Positions 36,760-64,000 of a stretch of DNA of 64,000 nucleotides are shown here, one piece after another; within the stretch, counting starts at the first letter, position 1; each line of letters begins with the position of its first letter. The position numbers were made by a program, and so were the translations under genes. The stretch is from Zeus faber. Lineage: Eukaryota > Chordata > Actinopteri > Zeiformes > Zeidae. The notes under the pieces are model-generated. The model was not told the DNA's origin, made no database searches, and saw nothing but the letters and a program-made list of their open reading frames with translations. The DNA lies in assembly GCA_960531495.1 (NCBI GenBank), contig OY482852.1, forward strand, positions 8,471,375 through 8,535,374, read 5' to 3'.

Positions 36760-36896
36760 CAGGTCTTGTAGCAGGTCTAGAAGCTCTGTAAATGAAGGGA
36801 CTTTGGCTCGATTTTAAGACGAGGGTAAAAGTATGTGATATTGTGGTCAGAGAGGGATATGAGGCGCGTTAAAGGTCCGGCATCGATGTTGACATG

Positions 36897-36934
<38 letters not shown>

Positions 36935-37760
36935 GTTTGTACTAGTGGATGTGTATAAGGTGTTTTGAGAGTTGGCTCCTTAGAGATTAGGAGTCACATT
37001 GCCCCTTATAACATACTGCATATATGACTGAGAAAATATGTGTAGGCTCTTGGTTTTGGGGTTTTCTCCTGGTTTGTGTCTCTGGCTCATTGATGTATTT
37101 GATCATTTCTTTTTAAGCTATTGCTCTTGTTCTCATCTGTAACGATCCGAACGGTGCATCTTTATGTTTTTGTTTCTGGCAAATTATCCTTGAGAAAATA
37201 GTGAATTTGTGGAGTTCCATGTGTGTTTATACCAACCCAGTTGAAACACAACCACATGTTGAGACCCTTTTTTTTTTTTTTTTTTTTTTTTTTGACCGAA
37301 TTACACTTTGCAAGGCCCTTTTTGATTTATTTATTTTTATTTTACTGTAGGCAAGGCAAAATCCTCAAAGTGTGATGCCACCTGAATATTTGGGCAAAAT
37401 AAATATGTGACTGTTTTTTCCAGCTACATGTCCAGCTTCCATTTATCATTAATTATTAAAGTAGCTTGTCTTTGTACATATTGTGTAACCGGTCTATAAT
37501 ACTGCTGCTTTACCTTTTTTCTTTGTTGGTTTGATTGTTTTGTTTTGATATCATGTACTGGTTCATTGAAACCAAAAAAATATTATCAAAAAAACCCTGC
37601 CCCCAAACTCTCTCAAACACAATACTTCTTTAGTGTGTAAGATTTCCTAACTTGTTTTTTTTTTTTTTTGTTTTTTTTTAAACTAAGTTTGCGTAATAAA
37701 TTCCACCTTTTCTAATGGCTGTATTTCAATAAAAATGACTTAACCTATCTCTGACCGTGC
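34893..37760 (+). other. paqr6 3' UTR and downstream flank
   Basis: No coding signal follows the stop. Candidate poly(A) signals are AATAAA at 35357-35362 and at 37728-37733; the latter is followed by ctgaccgtgctgtgtcat, a GT-rich element. Also present are (GAAA)n at 36017-36037, CA repeats at 36719-36757 and 36899-36930, and a T-run at 37267-37293. Confidence 0.45.
37728..37733 (+). terminator. candidate distal poly(A) signal
   Basis: AATAAA with a gtgctgtgtc element about 25 bases later. It could end a long paqr6 transcript; an earlier AATAAA is at 35357-35362. Confidence 0.4.
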
Positions 37761-39304
37761 TGTGTCATTTCATTTATTTTCCATCTCAACCCACTGAATT
37801 TTTTTTCGGTCTGTGCACTCAATCCTCTTATTTGCTTTAATTACAACTATAATTATCTTGGCTTAATCCAATTTACCTGACATTTACTTGGTAGTTAATG
37901 ACTATCATGAGTGGATTGAGTGCTGCATCATAATTAAGCACACAGTTTTCAGTCTTTATAGATTAGAATTCAAACCACTCTTCAGATAAGAACTCACTTG
38001 ACTTGGAAGGAAACCTTTAAATGCTCTGTATAAGTAATGGTAATTTTTTGAGCAGATATGTTTGAGAATTTGACAGGTTCTGAATGAAACCAAATATTAA
38101 TAAAATCCGAGAACATTTTGGGCTGGAATTTCCAGGTACTCTAAGCCTGTACACATAGTAGTGTGTGTATGCATGTATGTATGTACTGTGTGTGCTGTAT
38201 ATAGAAGTGAGTAGTTTTCTGTGCAGCTCTGTGAACAGCAGGGGGCAGGAGAGCACTCAGCACAGCCTGAGCGTCCCTTTCCATCAGCTCCACATGTAGG
38301 GTGAAAATAAATGAACATAAAACATGGGCAGCTGTGCAGGTTTGGGGAGGTCTGTTTGATGTTTAACGCATTAATGAGATTAGACAGATGTTTGATAATG
38401 GTTTAATTGCAAGAAAACATAGCACTGGTGACTTTAAATGTAAATTAACAGATGTCGGAAAATGAGGGATCCTGAGTGAACACAGGACACATTGGGATGA
38501 AACTGTGTTTCCTGAACTCACATCATGGTACTATACTGTTCATGTAAAAGGTCCAGTAGTGTTGTTACTACTAATATTAATATCATCTCCATATACTATT
38601 ATTCTTATTATTGTTTTTATTGCATTTTTATTATTTATATATGTATTTATAAATTGTATTTTATACAATTTCAAGTATATGTATATAATTTAATATGTGG
38701 TTAAATACATACAGTATTTACTATCCCAGCATATTTACTAGTACTATCATTCATAGTATTGCTGTACACTGCTGCCATATACTAGTTGTACTTTACTTCA
38801 GCTGGCTTTTTTACTACTGCCGCCTGACCATATTGGGCTCACATTCTTTCTTTTCATTGTATTTTTTTTTTAATCTCTATATCTCTTCAGAGTTGACAGA
38901 ACAGTGTAAGTCAAACGCTGTTCTGTCAACTCTGCTGCTGTGTCACCTTCCCAGGGACGCATCAAGTGTTCTCTTCTCTTATTTCCTCTTATCTTATCGT
39001 ACCTATTATTCACTATACACAGCGTTAAGACCCTTGCGGACAGTTTCCTTGGTGTCTCGCCATAACCTGTCAACAAGATGTTCAACTCATATTTCCATAA
39101 TAACATCATGTTTTATGTAAAATGTTGGACATGAATGTGTCTCTTATGTTACACAAGGTCGATGACTAGAACAGCAAATAAACAAACCCCTGGAACCGTG
39201 GAGAGAGAGACAGACAGACGGACGGAAGGAAGGAAGGGCTCCGTCTCAGCAGACCAAATTACAATCATGTTCATGATGCGACCATGGGTTATCTCAACCC
39301 ATTA

Positions 39305-39340
<36 letters not shown>

Positions 39341-39966
39341 GCACACAAATAAATGCGCCAGACATGGGTCCTCCAAGTGTTTTCATCCCCAGAAAGAGAG
39401 AGGGAAAGGGAGAGATGGATGGAGGGAGAGGGGGAGAGGGGGAGAGACGCGATAGCATTACACACAATCCATTACCACTTCCTTGAGAGGCTCTGCATTG
39501 AGTGAAGTAAAAGGGAGAAAAGTGTGAGTTGGAGGGCGGCCGCCGTACGTTTGTATTTTGGAGCAGCATAAGGAAATGATCTAACCCGATTACGATCAGC
39601 AGCATTTCGAGAGAGACGACATTATCTCCATGTTACCATAAATATTTGAGCCCAAGCTGGACTTATCAAATAGAGTGGTCAAAAAATCATCGTTTTATCT
39701 GCGCCTGCAGGTACAAGGCCTTCCGGCAGGAACAGGATGTTCCACGATGGTGCGGCAGAACAGAACAGACGATACCACACGATGGACGCGAGAATCACAG
39801 ACAGAGAAAAGACTCGAGAAAACCTCAATTAGAGCAACGAAAGTACTCAGAGCATCGCCCGTCGATGCTGCTTTCTGATTGGTTGCTGGCTGATTGTTTA
39901 ATTGATTGGTCGATGAGCAAATGCATCAACACGGAGGGAACAGGACGTTTCGACCCATAGTTTGTT
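37761..39966. other. intergenic between convergent paqr6 and ntrk1
   Basis: AT-rich. It holds the hairpin 38888-38934, a CA/CG-type tract at 39305-39350 and a GA-rich purine stretch at about 39390-39450. No exon was recognised. Confidence 0.45.
38888..38934. repeat. perfect 17-bp stem hairpin
   Basis: cagagttgacagaacag and ctgttctgtcaactctg pair perfectly around a 13-base loop, between the two convergent genes. Confidence 0.85.
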
Positions 39967-41472
39967 TTTATTTGACTGGCAGACAATATACAAAGTGCTG
40001 GGACAACAACAGTTGAAGAAGCCGTCTCTTTGGACAACAGTACTACATACAGTATACAGTATATACATACAGTATTTACACATGAAGGCTCCCGCCCGCC
40101 CCGCCCCGTGGAACCAGGATCTGAATCTGAGCTTTGCGTTGTTGTGCACACACATGTGCCCTGCGGTCGGGTGGTCATCTCACTTTGCGGTCTCCCTTTC
40201 CAGCGCCAGCTGTCACACTCCTCATGGAGGTCCGATCCCCCATCTGCCACTTTTAAAACCATCTCACCGTATGCTATGCGCACACACACAGGCACACCAT
40301 CTCGTCCCTTACTGGATTTCATTGCAGCGCTTTGATGCCAGAGGTTCCTGTTGGAGGTCACTGTACGCACGGTAAACACGGCCAATGTGAGCCAAGGCCA
40401 AAGCCTCTCGTCACTCTGGGTTTGACTCTTGCAGCTCGACTACACGTCCAAACATTATGAAAACATTCATCACAGCACTCATCATTTTTTTTTTTTTTAA
40501 ATCTTACAATAACAATAAGGAATGCAACCGGTTAACTGCAGATATTAATGTAAACGTAGTCGTAAACGTAGACATGGCTTGCAAATACACCAGGGGACAC
40601 ATTTACCGTGGATAGAAGCCTTTTTGTGTTGAAAAAATACTGATACGCTACATTGGCTTTGATGCATCAGAAAGGAGGGAGTCAACTCTTTTCATTGGGT
40701 CACCCACAAAATACAGTAGAAGCGACGGCTTTTTCAAAGTCTCAGTTGTACAACTTGCGTTAATGAATTACCATTTTATATTCCGTGAAAACCTTTAAAC
40801 GACCGTCACCGTTTTACAAGCTGGCCCAATTCAATCGCTGGGCATTTCAAATGGCTGCCTGCCATGCGGCAACCTTTGGTTTTTGCACGCCGAACCGCTC
40901 TCCCGTGTCATCACAGCTTTTCATTGCCGATCATATCATTAGTGTCTCTTTTGCTTTTAGATTGTGGGAAGTCTGACCCTAAATTCTGTCTCCGGCAACA
41001 GTAAAAATCTCCCTTCCATGCACATTCCTCCATTCTCTTGATGCCGCGTCAGATAAATAATAAGCATTTGTTTTGCCGCCGCTGTTTCCCAGGAATCGAA
41101 AAAAGGGATTGTAAATCAGACCCTGCGATTTGGGGAGAGGCGTGGTCGTTCATCAAGCTTGATGGGAGAATGAAAGCAATAAGTGGGAGGATTATTAAGT
41201 TATGTTAAAAAATATTTCCCTTTCCTTTTCCTGGCATTGCTCACTACAAAACAAAGAATGGGGCCAGCAACTAAGAAGCCATTTTTTTTCTTAGCAATTT
41301 CGTCTAGATTTGGGCAAATTAAAGCGAAGGAATGAACAAATTAAGAAATTCCGTTTTACAGATCTCCAATCATTTCCGTAAGAGTCTTTTCCCGACAACG
41401 ATGGCCCAAACCGCCTCCTCCCTACCTCGCCCTAAGCCACTGATCTCCGTTCCGGGGCCGTCTCGCGGCCCC
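39967..41472 (-). other. ntrk1: probable ntrk1 3' UTR
   Basis: This lies directly after the ntrk1 stop codon on the minus strand and shows no repeat or coding signal. The minus-strand AATAAA at 39972-39967 is a candidate cleavage signal, giving a 3' UTR of about 1.5 kb. Other signals cannot be excluded. Confidence 0.35.
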
Positions 41473-63322
<21,850 letters not shown>

Positions 63323-64000
63323 CTGCGTGAAAAAGAGAAGGACGAGATGTAAAATATATGTAAAATGCTTCACACTCGGCGTGACATCAAGAGAACCAAT
63401 CCATCCGTTACGGAAGGGAAATCCTTCTTCTCTGTCCCCTCTCAAAGTTCTTTCCTTATTCACGGCTCAGATCTACGTGGTTCCATCAATCCCTGTGTTC
63501 AGTGTAAAGCCCCTTGAGTAAAAACGCTATACTTGGCTGGACTTAATTTTTGGATACCGATAATGGATCCTGCAGAAAGTGTGGATGAGACGTTCAGTAA
63601 CCAATAATTTCTCCCCCCCGACCTGGACAAAGAATGTAAGTCGCATTCATCTGAGTGATTCCAGCGTTCCCGTTTTTTCGACCGGCATTAATATAAAGGC
63701 GTCGGGCACAATGGATTTCTTCCAGTTGACGGCATCACGTCAGCCGCTGCCGTTGAGTCACGCTGTGATTTGATCGCCCACTTCAGAACAACGGGTACCT
63801 GCTTTGAGTCACCCTCCGGGCAGAAAACCTTTAATGCATCCAAATGGGCTCTGATCAATTACCTTGGCAAGTATTTCCCATCAGGAGCCACGTTCACGAA
63901 CACCGCGGGCGCTCCTCGCGGTGTTCGGTACATTAGATGATTAGCTCCGAGGCACAAACACATCTGCGAGGAAGGCTGCTGTCTGGCGGCTTCGCAGCTC
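63323..64000 (-). other. ntrk1 upstream intron, to window edge
   Basis: No further LRR exon could be recognised. A GC-rich hairpin lies at 63897-63927. Confidence 0.4.
63897..63927. repeat. GC-rich perfect hairpin
   Basis: cgaacaccgcg pairs perfectly with cgcggtgttcg over a 9-base loop. Confidence 0.85.

Noticed and set aside
38888..38934. MicroRNA precursor
   Set aside because: The stem is only 17 bp and the arms do not extend, too short for a normal pre-miRNA.
39825..40385. Minus-strand 186-codon frame near the ntrk1 3' end
   Set aside because: No recognisable domain and low-complexity composition; more likely 3' UTR.

Overview
This window is nuclear DNA from a ray-finned (teleost) fish. 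It contains spliced genes with GT-AG introns, proteins of vertebrate-only families, very long CA/GT microsatellites, and several degenerate Tc1-like transposons of the kind common in teleost introns. I cannot name the species.

Three protein-coding genes can be read exon by exon. (1) 56-10322, + strand: the last 12 coding exons of smg5, the nonsense-mediated-decay factor, ending in its PIN domain. The 5' part lies upstream of the window. (2) 23429-34892, + strand: the complete coding sequence of paqr6 (membrane progestin receptor delta), 7 coding exons and 335 codons. A CpG-rich block at about 13.80-14.60 kb with a splice donor is the likely promoter and non-coding first exon. (3) 41473-63322, - strand: 13 exons of ntrk1 (TrkA, NGF receptor kinase), from a leucine-rich-repeat exon to the stop codon. 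The signal peptide and first LRR exons lie beyond the right edge. paqr6 and ntrk1 are convergent. smg5 and paqr6 run head to tail; from memory they are also neighbours in human 1q22, so this looks like an ancient linkage. Nothing suggests the three products act together.

Layout: 0-10.3 kb smg5 (introns with two internally deleted Tc1 copies, a LINE fragment, a large foldback, a hAT-like element); 10.3-11.8 kb smg5 3' UTR; 11.8-13.8 kb intergenic; 13.8-14.6 kb CpG-rich promoter candidate; 14.6-23.2 kb presumed first intron of paqr6 with long GT arrays, a Z-DNA-prone tract and an old three-unit tandem repeat; 23.2-34.9 kb paqr6 coding exons (intron 2 carries a 1.6 kb Tc1-like element with both ends and TA duplications); 34.9-37.8 kb paqr6 3' flank; 37.8-41.4 kb convergent intergenic and ntrk1 3' UTR; 41.5-63.3 kb ntrk1, whose introns hold a 1.1 kb C-free nested satellite, a (TA)n tract, minisatellites, MITE-like copies and another Tc1 copy.

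I found no undescribed gene system. The most interesting signals are structural: an smg5 intron that is almost entirely one large inverted repeat; a C-free array with 438-bp higher-order periodicity in an ntrk1 intron; a NAGNAG acceptor just before the TrkA transmembrane helix; dispersed repeats in the same orientation on both sides of the second Ig exon; an old tandem repeat beside the CpG-rich block; and several compact near-perfect hairpins. Coordinates of exons come from manual splice-site and reading-frame reasoning; family names rest on recalled human protein sequences, not on a search.
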